A stretch of 64,000 bases of DNA from assembly GCF_016908565.1 (NCBI RefSeq), contig NZ_JAFBED010000001.1:124001-188000 (forward strand). Direction: 5' to 3'. The number at the start of each line of letters is the position of its first letter. The first letter of the stretch is position 1. The notes under the pieces are model-generated. The model searched no databases, was not told the DNA's origin, and saw only the letters and a program-made list of their open reading frames with translations. Of this stretch, positions 1-8,904 are shown one piece after another. A program made the translations under genes and the position numbers. The stretch comes from Sutcliffiella tianshenii. Its GTDB lineage: Bacteria; Bacillota; Bacilli; Bacillales; Bacillaceae_I.

Positions 1-87
1 AATAATATAAGGAGCAGGAGTTTGGAGATCATGTGATACTATCGCTTCGTAACCCTCTCCATTTGTTTCAAGCCTTACTACTAGCAT
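1..87 (-). CDS. 5' end of a small unidentified protein, cut by the window edge
   Basis: A reading frame begins with ATG at 87 and stays open for 29 codons to the window edge (MLVVRLETNGEGYEAIVSH at its start). It overlaps the end of the next upstream frame by 7 bases. Either it is a separate translationally coupled gene or, equally likely, the frameshifted continuation of the same protein. No family is recognised. The call rests only on the open frame and the overlap. Confidence 0.35.
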   Translation of the reverse strand, partial: MLVVRLETNGEGYEAIVSHDLQTPAPYII

Positions 88-620
88 GAATGAGGTTGTT
101 GGATCATACGCGTATATTTTTCACCTGTTAGTTCTTGTGTGTTCAGATTAATATTATTTAAAGTCTGATTAGCTATCAGACCCGAGTAAACCATTGCTTC
201 TCTTTGGTTTATACGTAAATTCAACATACGATCTCCAGTATATTCAGTAGAAGTAATCTTTATTTCGTAACTTAAAGTATTTTGCGTAATATAGTTTGAC
301 TCAATAATCCCCAATATAGGAGCTGCTGTTTTCATCTCACAACCATCTAACTGAATAAATATTGACATTACACCTGTTGAAAAAGATAAGACGAAATGGT
401 TGAAGGTATAGTGCTCTGAAAGATTATTTCGGCAATTTTTGAACTTGATCGCAGTGGTTATCGTCCTCTGAACTGGTCGTGAATCATAAAATTCACATTC
501 AATGAATTCATATGGAGCTACACTAGGCGTATGTCCTGTATAAAAATCACAATTGTAAAACTTACACTTACGAAAAGTTAGAGACTTACTCATCATTATA
601 TACAAATCAAAAACGTACAT
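81..620 (-). CDS. Hypothetical 179-aa protein, beta-helix-like
   Basis: Family not recognised. The N-terminal part alternates short polar and aromatic stretches with spaced cysteines (residues 19-25 and 42-46, for example CKFYNCDF and ECEFYD). This is the texture of right-handed beta-helix or pentapeptide-like surface proteins, but no clear repeat can be proved. The start ATG overlaps the stop of an upstream open frame (TAATG), so it looks either coupled to, or broken off from, the fragment at 620-902. No Shine-Dalgarno sequence is evident at the ATG, which favours a frame-disrupted gene over an intact one. There is no signal peptide or membrane segment. Base composition is AT-rich, like the rest of the first 10 kb. 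Confidence 0.4.
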   Translation of the reverse strand: MYVFDLYIMMSKSLTFRKCKFYNCDFYTGHTPSVAPYEFIECEFYDSRPVQRTITTAIKFKNCRNNLSEHYTFNHFVLSFSTGVMSIFIQLDGCEMKTAAPILGIIESNYITQNTLSYEIKITSTEYTGDRMLNLRINQREAMVYSGLIANQTLNNINLNTQELTGEKYTRMIQQPHSC

Positions 621-902
621 TATTCAACCAATTCAGGACCATCCGAAAACACATATATTTTACTTAATCCAATATTTTGACCTTTAAACTGGTTAAACCT
701 AATTGAATCGCCCTTTAAACTGTCACTATTACCAAAATATTTACTAAGAATTACAAGGTTCCCTTCACATACCCTCCTGCTAACGTCGAGACCTCCTCCT
801 ATAACATGATTACCTTTTACAATGCATTCATAAGATGAATTACCAAGGGAAATACTTCCAAGGCAGATGTCTCTTCTAATAATACTAAAATCACTATTCT
901 AA
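620..902 (-). pseudogene. C-terminal fragment of a beta-helix-like protein
   Basis: Reading leftwards from about 902, a frame without a start codon runs to a TAA that overlaps the next ATG. It encodes about 93 residues with beta-helix-like texture (segments such as SSYECIVKGNHVIGGG and NQFKGQNIGLSKIYVF). An in-frame TAG sits directly upstream, and beyond it the sequence belongs to an unrelated decayed gene on the other strand. I read it as the surviving 3' part of a truncated gene. The fold suggestion is from texture only. Confidence 0.45.
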
Positions 903-925
903 TGTGTTATTTTTAAAAAATTTAA

Positions 926-1111
926 AAGAAGCAGAAAGAAACCAATGATTTCATTGTAGTTGAAAATGATTGTAAATCCTGTGGTAACCCCACAATGGAA
1001 GAAATGTTCAAACTTTAGAAAAGTAATATGGTTGACGTTGTTGGACCTGAATAACGTCTTGAAAGAACTTGTGCTAGATTAGGAATTAGATATTTAACTA
1101 GATTTAATTTG
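926..1111 (+). pseudogene. Decayed deaminase-like reading frame
   Basis: One plus-strand frame from 926 to about 1111 carries protein-like sequence interrupted by two in-frame stops, a TAG at 1016 and a TAA at 1052. The three pieces read FIVVENDCKSCGNPTMEEMF, then NMVDVVGPE, then RLERTCARLGIRYLTRFNL. The CxxC in a loop followed by a helix resembles the zinc-binding part of the deaminase domains found in bacterial polymorphic toxins. That assignment is inference. The preserved frame across two stops shows that a gene once existed. Its 3' end now overlaps the end of the convergent kinase gene. Confidence 0.4.
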
Positions 1112-2245
1112 CGGAGTTTCAGAATATGTTCTTTCTATTTCTTCAAAAACCATGATATCTTTAATTAGATTTCCTATTAATTTTTTCACATTCACACTGT
1201 TACTTTCCGTTTTTATTTTTTTAAAATAGTACATTTTAATATATTCTAAGTAAAATAATTTGCGATACAATTCTCTTTTCTGAAAAGCAGGGTGAAATTC
1301 TTGGATACTTATCTTATTGTTAAAAGAGATAATAATATTATTTAAATGGCTAATAAACTCCCTATAATTATTTTTTTCATTCCCAAAAAGGTTGTGAAAT
1401 AAAGAATAAAATAAATCAAAATAAATTGACCTCTCATCTAGTGTATCCCAATCAATAATTTTAATCCCCTTTTCATCAATTAATATATTCCAAGCATGTA
1501 AATCTCCATGCGAAAATGAAAGAAATACAAATTCAGCATCTTTCAAAGAAATAATTTCATTAATTCTTCTTTCAAGATAAGTGTTAACAAATTCAAGATC
1601 TTTTACTTCGTTTTCTATTTTTATAAACCTACTTAAATTTACATTTTGTTTTATACCATCTAAATAATCTTGTAATAAGATTTTTTTTGAAGGAAAAATG
1701 TTGATATTTCTTATTAATAAAGGCAAAATATAATAATAATAATAAGTCGTTACAGGATAAAACCGTTCCGCCTTTTTATAATTATAATACTTTTCGTATA
1801 TATTTTTTTCGGTATGATTTACTTTAATAATTTTTGGAGAAATTTTATATTTCTCTATAGATTCCAGGTCATTTACTATTTTTTTGAAATCCCCTCCAGT
1901 TATCGAATGTTTGTATTGAGTTACAACAGTATCCTTTACCATATTAAAAACTTTCACTCCATTTGTAGTTCTTATCAGTATGTGACCATTAAATTGAGAA
2001 TTAATGATATCAGTTGGTGTATTAAAGTATTTACAAGAAAAATATTTCTTAATAATATCTGCAACTCTTAATAACATTAATATTTTTGGCGATGCGTTCT
2101 TAAAAATTTTAGAGGAAGATGTGACTTCTAGATTAAAAGGTTTCATTTTGAATAGCAAGATCCACACTATTACTAGTATGTTCTTATCTAGAGATATATA
2201 AAATCCTTTGATCTTAGCGAATCTCCTAATATTACTATTTTTCAA
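1094..2245 (-). CDS. APH/choline-kinase-fold phosphotransferase
   Basis: The protein has 383 aa and belongs to the aminoglycoside phosphotransferase-like kinase fold. The catalytic loop HGDLHAWN (residues 246-253) and the metal-binding IDWD (264-267) are intact. The N-terminal lobe is divergent and carries no obvious glycine-rich loop. In this setting it more probably phosphorylates a sugar or lipid-linked glycan than an antibiotic, but the substrate is unknown. Translation starts at TTG, chosen because AGAAGGAG lies 8 bases upstream. The stop of the ABC exporter is only 14 bases before it, so the two are very likely cotranscribed and cooperate in building or exporting a surface polymer. Composition is strongly AT-rich (many Ile, Lys, Asn and Tyr), unlike the housekeeping genes to the right. 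Confidence 0.75.
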   Translation of the reverse strand: MKNSNIRRFAKIKGFYISLDKNILVIVWILLFKMKPFNLEVTSSSKIFKNASPKILMLLRVADIIKKYFSCKYFNTPTDIINSQFNGHILIRTTNGVKVFNMVKDTVVTQYKHSITGGDFKKIVNDLESIEKYKISPKIIKVNHTEKNIYEKYYNYKKAERFYPVTTYYYYYILPLLIRNINIFPSKKILLQDYLDGIKQNVNLSRFIKIENEVKDLEFVNTYLERRINEIISLKDAEFVFLSFSHGDLHAWNILIDEKGIKIIDWDTLDERSIYFDLFYSLFHNLFGNEKNNYREFISHLNNIIISFNNKISIQEFHPAFQKRELYRKLFYLEYIKMYYFKKIKTESNSVNVKKLIGNLIKDIMVFEEIERTYSETPQIKSS

Positions 2246-2259
2246 GGTCTTAACTCCTT

Positions 2260-4035
2260 CTAAATTACAGAATTAACGAATTTATTATTTGTCGAAACCA
2301 ATTTGCCATTGTTAATTTTATATACAATTTCACAATTTTTTATAGTACTTAGTCTATGAGCAATAATGATCAAGGTTTTATCACCTTTTAATCCGTCTAT
2401 AGCCTTCATAATTTCCTTTTCTGTTTCATTGTCTAAGGCTGATGTAGCTTCATCCATAAATAATATTTCTGGGTTATGATACAGTGCACGAGCGATACCT
2501 ATTCGTTGCCTTTGTCCTCCTGACAGCCTTACTCCTCTTTCTCCAACTGTTGTGTCTAATTTGTCTGGAAGACTTAGTACAAATTCTTTTAATTGTGCTT
2601 GCTCTAATGCTCTCCAAACCTCTTTATCATCTATATCTTTATTTCCGACCCCAAAAGCTACATTTCCACGAATTGTATCATCTGAAAGAAAAATTGATTG
2701 AGGGATATAACCGATTTTCTTTTGCCATATTGAAATTTGTTTATGCAAGTCTGTTCCATCAACTAGAACTTTACCTTTTTCAGGGTGCAGAAGACCCAAA
2801 ATTATATCTATAATGGTCGTTTTTCCAGCTCCTGACTCTCCTATAAATGCGACAGACTGCCCGATGGGAATGGTTAATGAAACATCTTTAACAGAGAATT
2901 CTTCTTGATTTGGATATCTAAATGAAACATCATCCAACCTAATGGAATCTGAAAATGTTTTTTGATCTATTTTATTTGATAGTAATTTAGTTCCTGCCTC
3001 AGATTTCATCAACGGATCTTTGTTCAAGAATAAATCCTCATAGACTACATCTAATGCAGGCTGGCTGTATTTAATCGTTGTAATTAATGCAACTACCCGA
3101 TTTATAGAAGGCATTATTCTAAAAGCAGCCATGGCGAAAAGCGCCATAGTGGAAACAAGTTGTGTGGTACCCGTTCCTTGCAATATGATTACTAGCATAG
3201 TTATTAATACGATTGAAACAAGCAACGTCTCAATAAAAAGTCTTGGAACCACTTCTAACATTTTCATATAACGGCTATTTTTCACTTTAATAAAGCTTTG
3301 CTTAGTATAGGAATCAATAAAAAAAGCTTCTTTTCCAGATACTTTGACTTCTTTGCTTGCTCCCAATCCTTGGTTGACCCATTTAATAATTGTCCCGCTG
3401 ACTTTTTGTTGCTCTTTTCCAAGATGACTAATTTTTTTTCTGAACAATCTGAAAAATACAAGTACACTACCACCTAATAAAATCGAAGCAGTAATTGTTG
3501 CAACAGGAGATGTTACAACTAACAATGCCAAGATAAAAATAATCACTAAAGCTTCAGTCAATAATTGAAAACCAGAAAGCACTATCCCTTGAAAAACCTT
3601 CGAGACTTCTCCATTGACATTTCTTAATAAAGTAGATGTATTTCTATTTAAGTGAAAGGTATAAGGCTTTGTTAAATATTCATTGAACAACTCTCTTTGT
3701 AATTTAACTTGTTGATTTAGTATTACTCTATATTGCATATAGTTAAAAAATAATAAATAAAGATTTTTCATTATAAATATTGTAAGTAGCATTACTACTG
3801 AAAAAAGAACAAATGTTGTTGTTGAAGAAAAATTAAATGTACTGTAGATATAGGATAAAATATCTTGATCTTGGATAATACTCGGGTTAGTTACAATTCC
3901 AACAAAAGGTACTACCATACCTATTCCAATTGTTTCAAATATAGCCGCTATTATCATCATTAATAACAAAATCATCAACTTTTTCTTTTCGCTTTTATTA
4001 AAAAGATCCATTATTTTTCTATATGAACTCCTCAT
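2260..4035 (-). CDS. MsbA-type ABC exporter/flippase (fused permease and ATPase)
   Basis: This is a 591-aa half-transporter. The N-terminal half has about six membrane segments (starting near residues 20, 75, 150, 170, 270 and 295). The C-terminal ATPase has Walker A GESGAGKT (399-406), the signature LSGGQRQR and Walker B ILFMDEATSALD. The family flips lipids or lipid-linked oligosaccharides and works as a homodimer. With glycosyltransferases upstream and a kinase downstream, a lipid-linked glycan is the likeliest cargo. This is inference. No Wzx-type flippase is seen elsewhere in the polysaccharide genes, so it could serve that role. The start ATG follows AAAGGTGTGAAAAA. A degraded paralogue of residues about 10-185 lies at 8268-8797. 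Confidence 0.85.
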   Translation of the reverse strand: MRSSYRKIMDLFNKSEKKKLMILLLMMIIAAIFETIGIGMVVPFVGIVTNPSIIQDQDILSYIYSTFNFSSTTTFVLFSVVMLLTIFIMKNLYLLFFNYMQYRVILNQQVKLQRELFNEYLTKPYTFHLNRNTSTLLRNVNGEVSKVFQGIVLSGFQLLTEALVIIFILALLVVTSPVATITASILLGGSVLVFFRLFRKKISHLGKEQQKVSGTIIKWVNQGLGASKEVKVSGKEAFFIDSYTKQSFIKVKNSRYMKMLEVVPRLFIETLLVSIVLITMLVIILQGTGTTQLVSTMALFAMAAFRIMPSINRVVALITTIKYSQPALDVVYEDLFLNKDPLMKSEAGTKLLSNKIDQKTFSDSIRLDDVSFRYPNQEEFSVKDVSLTIPIGQSVAFIGESGAGKTTIIDIILGLLHPEKGKVLVDGTDLHKQISIWQKKIGYIPQSIFLSDDTIRGNVAFGVGNKDIDDKEVWRALEQAQLKEFVLSLPDKLDTTVGERGVRLSGGQRQRIGIARALYHNPEILFMDEATSALDNETEKEIMKAIDGLKGDKTLIIIAHRLSTIKNCEIVYKINNGKLVSTNNKFVNSVI

Positions 4036-4054
4036 TTTTTCACACCTTTAGTAT

Positions 4055-4270
4055 TTATTTCCTGAAATTATTAAAACATTTATATTTCTCTAAATACATG
4101 AATCTTTTAATCCAAGTTAATATTTCGCTTAGATTTTCAATATTTTCAATTTCATTTGGTAATTTTAATTTTATCAATTCTAAATAAAATAGATGTAAGT
4201 ATATATGAATATTTAAATTAGGATCCGATGAAAATCTCATTCTTGTTAACAAATATGTTATCCTTAACAA
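4055..4270 (-). CDS. Small hypothetical ORF, doubtful
   Basis: A 71-codon frame opening with TTG sits between a glycosyltransferase and the ABC exporter gene. It reads in the operon direction and ends 20 bases before the exporter start. The product is leucine/isoleucine-rich and basic, with no recognisable domain. There is no convincing ribosome-binding site within 15 bases of the TTG. It may be a remnant of a deleted gene, or simply open by chance in AT-rich DNA. Confidence 0.25.
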   Translation of the reverse strand: MLRITYLLTRMRFSSDPNLNIHIYLHLFYLELIKLKLPNEIENIENLSEILTWIKRFMYLEKYKCFNNFRK

Positions 4271-4336
4271 GGATAAAATTATTTATTCTATTTTCCTAAT
4301 TTTATCACCCCTCAAATTACTTTGTTATAATTAAAA

Positions 4337-5515
4337 TCAAAATAATTTATCAATTGTATAAATATGGTTATATTCTGAAGTGTTAATATTTTTTACTAAT
4401 TCTTTCCTTTCCCAAGAATTATCTATTAGTTTTTTCAATTTTAGATATAAATCCTCTTCATCCATATTAGTGATTATCCCATTAAAGTCATTTACTATTT
4501 GTTCATACGCTCCAACAAAATTTGTTGTAACTATTGGCTTTTTTAATACTTTCGCCTCTGCTAAAGTTAAGCAATAACCCTCATGTCGAGAGGGTTGAAC
4601 ATATATGTCACACCTAGCAATATAAGGATATGGGTTTGGAGTAGCACCTAATAAGATAAAATCCTGCAATAAACCATTCTTATTAATCTCCCTTTCATAT
4701 TCTTTTCTCCGATTACCTTCCCCAATACAATACCACCGAACTTCATAACCTTGTTTTCTTAACTTTGCCAAGACCCTTATTGCCATATCCTGACCTTTTT
4801 CCCACGATAACCTTCCTACTGTAACAATCCTAACCCCTCTATATGTTTCATCAAAATTCACCTCATTTCTTGATAGATCACATATTAGTTTTTCGGAAAC
4901 TATGTTTGGAAAGATATCTGTTTTTTCTTCAATTGATGGAAATTTGTTTATTAAACACTTTCTACTCCCATTAGAAACTGCAAATATCTTATCAAACTTC
5001 TTATAAATTCTTTCAAATAAGGCTTTGTTAACCATATGTTTTGAAACGTCAAAGTGAACCCAGGAAATTTTATTCGAAGAATGAACTTTATGAGCAATAT
5101 AATAATCAATAATTTCAGTGGGGCCTTGATAGGCAATTGCAACGTCGTATTTCTTGTGGTTTTCACTTATATCCTTCATTATTGCTGAGTAATAAAAGTA
5201 TCTATTATTAAAATGTTTAGATAGTAAATATGCAAAGGTGAATTTAGGAATTTTCAGATAATCCTTTCTAGATACAAAACCCCTAATTGTAAGTTTTGGC
5301 GGTTGCATAATTATAGGTTTTATCTTCTTGTACCAACAAGCTTCTTCAATTTTCACCCAATCTGGGAGTGCTTTAAGAAATCCACCTTTTTTCTCTAACA
5401 ATAATATAGTTACCTCATATTTATCTCTATCAATTACCGATAAAAGAGATAGTAGTGACTTTTCTACCCCACCTATGTTCATACTGGTAAGCATAAATAA
5501 CAAGCTCTTTTTCAC
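4337..5515 (-). CDS. GT4-family glycosyltransferase
   Basis: The 392-aa protein has the GT-B fold and transfers sugar from a nucleotide donor to a growing glycan at the cytoplasmic membrane face. The N-terminal half begins with the acceptor-side Rossmann strand and loop MNIGGVEKSLLSLL. The C-terminal half has the family-4 signature: TVGRLSWEKGQD, then a conserved IGEG loop, then PSRHEGYCLTLAEA, whose glutamates bind the donor sugar. The start is GTG, placed by AAGGAGG eight bases upstream. It is closely related to the two genes upstream (5585-6778 and 6806-7993), so this is a tandem family. Donor and linkage cannot be predicted. Confidence 0.85.
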   Translation of the reverse strand: MKKSLLFMLTSMNIGGVEKSLLSLLSVIDRDKYEVTILLLEKKGGFLKALPDWVKIEEACWYKKIKPIIMQPPKLTIRGFVSRKDYLKIPKFTFAYLLSKHFNNRYFYYSAIMKDISENHKKYDVAIAYQGPTEIIDYYIAHKVHSSNKISWVHFDVSKHMVNKALFERIYKKFDKIFAVSNGSRKCLINKFPSIEEKTDIFPNIVSEKLICDLSRNEVNFDETYRGVRIVTVGRLSWEKGQDMAIRVLAKLRKQGYEVRWYCIGEGNRRKEYEREINKNGLLQDFILLGATPNPYPYIARCDIYVQPSRHEGYCLTLAEAKVLKKPIVTTNFVGAYEQIVNDFNGIITNMDEEDLYLKLKKLIDNSWERKELVKNINTSEYNHIYTIDKLF

Positions 5516-5584
5516 TTATTTCCTCCTTCCGTTCATTCGTCTATTTATAAATAATATAAGACTATCAGAAATAGGACTGCTTAA

Positions 5585-6778
5585 TTAATTTTTTATTACT
5601 ATTTCTAACTTATTAAGTTCGAGATGATTATTTTTAAATTCCCCTTTTAGATTTCTTTGGAATTTTTCCAGCAAAGCTTCGTCTACTATCAATCTTTTAA
5701 TGGCTTTAAACAGCTCAAATTCATTTGAATCAACAATTAAACCGTTATGTTCATTACATATTTGATCTGCAGCGCCATTAAAGTTAGTAGCGATTATTGG
5801 TTTATTAAAACACCTTGCTTCAGCTAGTGTAATACAGAAGCCTTCATGCCGGGAAGGTTGAACATATATATCACATTGTTTAAAAAATGGATATGGGTTT
5901 TCACTTGCCCCTAATAATAGAAAATCATCCTGTAGACCATATTGATGAATTAATTTCTCGTATTCGCTTCTCGCACTCCCTTCACCAATGCAGTACCATT
6001 TTAAATTGTAGCCTTCTTTAATCAATTTTGATAAAACTGGTATACATAAATCCTGTCCCTTTTCCTTATTGAGTCTCCCCACAGTTAAAATCCTTAAACC
6101 ATTAAAGGTATCCTCAAAACCTAATTCTTTGTTTGCTAGCATATTAATTTGTTTGGTCGATAAGATATTATAAAAATAATTAATTTTCCCTTTTAATTTA
6201 GGTAATTTGCTTTCAAGTTGAGTTTTTCCAGTTTTCGACACCGAAAAAATATTATCAAACTTCTTATAATATCGATTTACAAACTTAAGGTTAAATCCTA
6301 TTTTTGTAATATCAAAATGAATCCATTGCACTTTCTTCTTTGCTTTTATCTTTTCAATAACAAAATAGCTTATGAAGTCCATGGGACCTGCATAAGCTAT
6401 AGCAACATCATATTCAGTTGGGTCGATAGGATATTTTTTGAGTAGATAATTAAATAAAGCACTTCTTTCCCCAGTAATTTTTGAAATTAAGCTTAATACG
6501 AATAAAAAGAAAGCATTTAGGAACATCTTATTTTTTACTGCTTCCTTTATTGTTTGTGTAGAAGGATTGTTTAGTGTCCCTTTAATCTTCTTATAACCAT
6601 TAAAGTGTTGAATATTAACCCACTCTGGAATATGTGCTAAAAATCCTCCGTACTCTTCCAACATTAAAACAGTTATATCATATTGATCTTTTGGCATCTC
6701 ATTAATCATATTAAGCAGCGCTTTCTCTGTACCACCAATATTCATATTAATGACCATAAATAGGACTTTCTTTTTCAT
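5585..6778 (-). CDS. GT4-family glycosyltransferase
   Basis: This 397-aa GT-B enzyme carries MNIGGTEKALLNMI near the N-terminus, TVGRLNKEKGQDL in the middle and PSRHEGFCITLAEA in the donor site. It is visibly a paralogue of the 4337-5515 product; the shared block around GEG, LLGA, NPYP and CDIYVQPSRHEG is nearly identical. The start ATG has only a weak purine stretch (AAAAGAGTG) upstream, so translation may be less efficient than in its neighbours. It lies in the same leftward operon, 69 bases before the next glycosyltransferase. Adjacent sequence-similar GT4 enzymes usually add successive sugars to one repeat unit, which is the likely role. Confidence 0.85.
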   Translation of the reverse strand: MKKKVLFMVINMNIGGTEKALLNMINEMPKDQYDITVLMLEEYGGFLAHIPEWVNIQHFNGYKKIKGTLNNPSTQTIKEAVKNKMFLNAFFLFVLSLISKITGERSALFNYLLKKYPIDPTEYDVAIAYAGPMDFISYFVIEKIKAKKKVQWIHFDITKIGFNLKFVNRYYKKFDNIFSVSKTGKTQLESKLPKLKGKINYFYNILSTKQINMLANKELGFEDTFNGLRILTVGRLNKEKGQDLCIPVLSKLIKEGYNLKWYCIGEGSARSEYEKLIHQYGLQDDFLLLGASENPYPFFKQCDIYVQPSRHEGFCITLAEARCFNKPIIATNFNGAADQICNEHNGLIVDSNEFELFKAIKRLIVDEALLEKFQRNLKGEFKNNHLELNKLEIVIKN

Positions 6779-6805
6779 ATATTTTCACACTCTTTTCTCA
6801 TTGGG

Positions 6806-7993
6806 CTATCCTATAAGTTCGTGAAATTTATCTAATTCACTTAAATTCCCTTTTGGTTCTGCTTTTAGGTATTCTATAATCTCCATTTTAAGATCTTGAT
6901 CTTGAATAAGTCTCAATATCCCATTGAAAACAGCGCTACTACTCATGTCCACAACCAGACCATTTTTTTCATGTGTCATTTGATTATAAACTGCGTCAAA
7001 CCGGGTTGTAACAACGGGTATATTCAACATTCGTGCCTCAGCAATGGCTAAACCAAAACCTTCATACTTAGAGGTTTGTACATAGATATCGCTGTTTTTA
7101 ATAATGGGATAAGGATTCACTCTTGTTCCTAATAATATAAAATGATTGGCTAAATCATTTTCATGAATATATTTTTTAATTTCATCTTCCTCTGGTCCTT
7201 TCCCTAGTACATACCACCTAAAATGGACTCCAGCTTCCTTTAACATTCTACAAGTCTCTAAGGCAATTTTATACCCCTTTTGGCTTGCCAATCTACCGAT
7301 TGTTAATAACTTAAGTCCCTCGAACTCAATGTTTTCATTGTAATGAAGAACCGACATCTCTGAAATAATCCTAGGATCGTTGATATCATAAATTACATTC
7401 ATTTTGGATTGATATTCAGGAAAAGTTTCTAAAAAGATCTCTCTTGTAGTATCTGATACTGCAACTATTTTGTTATAGCTATCATAATATTGTTTTTGAA
7501 AACCTTTTTCTTTCCCGTACAATCTATAACTAACGTTCACCCAAGCAAATTTCTTTTTTGCTTTTACTTTTTCAGCTACATAAAAGGTCGGAACTCCTTG
7601 AGCATAACTAATAGCAATGTCATACATTTTTAGATTATATTCAATTACGCTTGATGCACTTTCCCAAAAAACTCTGGCTTTTTGAGGATTTGTAAGTTTA
7701 TTTAATCGCAATTTCAAAGAATACTTCATTCTAGCTCTTAACATATTTAAATTCTGATTGTTCAATTGAAAAAGTTGTTTGGAGAGAGTTTTCTTACTAA
7801 ATTGTGTATATGGAAGTGGTGGAAGAAGGTTTACTTCTTTAGGTAAAAGTGTTTCTAAAACTCCTCCGTAACCAAATAATAAGAGATCTACTTGATACTT
7901 TTGATAATCGAGTAGCGATAAGAGAGTAACAAGGCTTTTCTCAGCACCAGCACAATCAAGTGAGTCTATAACAAATAACAGTTTTTGTTTCAT
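6806..7993 (-). CDS. GT4-family glycosyltransferase
   Basis: This 395-aa GT-B enzyme has LDCAGAEKSLVTLLSLL in the first Rossmann segment, TIGRLASQKGYKIAL in the hinge and QTSKYEGFGLAIAEAR in the donor pocket. The tyrosine in SKYEG, where the two neighbours have SRHEG, suggests a different donor. The first 70 residues are almost the same as the truncated frame at 10131-10406, so the two arose by duplication. The start ATG follows GAGGT by 11 bases. The stop of a pyruvyl transferase remnant lies only 10 bases upstream, marking an old junction. Confidence 0.85.
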   Translation of the reverse strand: MKQKLLFVIDSLDCAGAEKSLVTLLSLLDYQKYQVDLLLFGYGGVLETLLPKEVNLLPPLPYTQFSKKTLSKQLFQLNNQNLNMLRARMKYSLKLRLNKLTNPQKARVFWESASSVIEYNLKMYDIAISYAQGVPTFYVAEKVKAKKKFAWVNVSYRLYGKEKGFQKQYYDSYNKIVAVSDTTREIFLETFPEYQSKMNVIYDINDPRIISEMSVLHYNENIEFEGLKLLTIGRLASQKGYKIALETCRMLKEAGVHFRWYVLGKGPEEDEIKKYIHENDLANHFILLGTRVNPYPIIKNSDIYVQTSKYEGFGLAIAEARMLNIPVVTTRFDAVYNQMTHEKNGLVVDMSSSAVFNGILRLIQDQDLKMEIIEYLKAEPKGNLSELDKFHELIG

Positions 7994-8002
7994 CTTAATA
8001 GA

Positions 8003-8182
8003 TTACCTCATTTCCTTAAGCTTAATTTTCAAAGGGCCGAAAATTAGTGCTAATATTATTGAATGAAACCTAGTTCCGATTATTGTTTCACAAGATTGAT
8101 ATTCTTTTATAAAGTGGTCCTTATTTCCTTCATAATTCACTAATTTTAATTTGTTGATATCTTTTAAAGAATCTAATCTGTT
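8003..8182 (-). pseudogene. C-terminal remnant of a polysaccharide pyruvyl transferase
   Basis: About 59 codons in one frame end at TAA (8003-8005). They contain CETIIGTRFHSIILALIFG, the typical C-terminal acceptor-binding motif of the polysaccharide pyruvyl transferase family (sRxH followed by a hydrophobic helix). The frame is closed upstream by TAA and has no start or ribosome-binding site. The intact family adds ketal pyruvate to sugars, as EpsI and EpsO do in B. subtilis. Only this tail remains, so the function is lost here. Confidence 0.6.
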
Positions 8183-8267
8183 TTATTTTTGTCTATTTTC
8201 TAAATTAATCAAGGGAAATTGTCCTCATCCTATATGGTTTTGTAACTTTTATCATCATTTTTCTGGC

Positions 8268-8797
8268 TGTAATTGTCGCTATAGGGGCTGTTAATACCAA
8301 TAGCAAAAAATCAATAATAACTAAAACTTCTGTTAACAATTGAAAAGTCGAGAACACTAACCCTTGAAAAACTTAAATACCTCTCCATTTACATTTCTTA
8401 ATAATGTAGACGTGTTTCTATTCAAGTAGAAGATATAAGCCTATATTAAGTATACTATTAATAATTTACTTTGAAGTTTCACTTGTTGATTAAAGATTAC
8501 TCTATACTGAATATAATTAAATAAAAGTAAATTTAAGTTTTTAGAATAAAGAAAGTTAATAAAATCAATACTGAAAAAACAATAAATGCTGATGGTGAAT
8601 GGAAATTCAATTTATTGTAAGCTTATAAGCATACGATAGAATAGCATGATCGAGTATGGTTTCTGGGTCTGTTACAATCCCTACAATTGGAACAATTAGA
8701 CCTATTCCAACTGTTTCCACCATAGCAGCGAACATCATCATGATTAACAAAATTAAAGATGTTTTCTTCTCTTTTTATTGAAAAGGAGTATTATTTA
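8268..8797 (-). pseudogene. N-terminal remnant of a second MsbA-type ABC exporter
   Basis: Translated leftwards in shifting frames, this stretch aligns with the start of the intact exporter at 2260-4035. It reads ILLFNKKRRK, then VETVGIGLIVPIVGIVTDP (intact copy: FETIGIGMVVPFVGIVTNP), ILSY, LLRNVNGEV, and FQLLTEVLVII (intact: FQLLTEALVII). Several frameshifts and stops interrupt it. Similarity ends near residue 180, just after the segment matching ATITA, where unrelated sequence begins at about 8268. The ATPase half is absent. It is a decayed, truncated duplicate. Confidence 0.75.
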
Positions 8798-8904
8798 ATT
8801 GTAAATTCACCTCTATTTATAACTTTCACAAACCTCAAATTTAAGATAATTATATTCTTCATTTATTTTTGGAATTGCTAGTAAATATATTTTTGCAAGT
8901 CTTT

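Noticed and set aside
1094-2245. Aminoglycoside resistance gene
   Set aside because: It shares only the general kinase motifs; context is glycan synthesis and export, so a resistance call is not justified.
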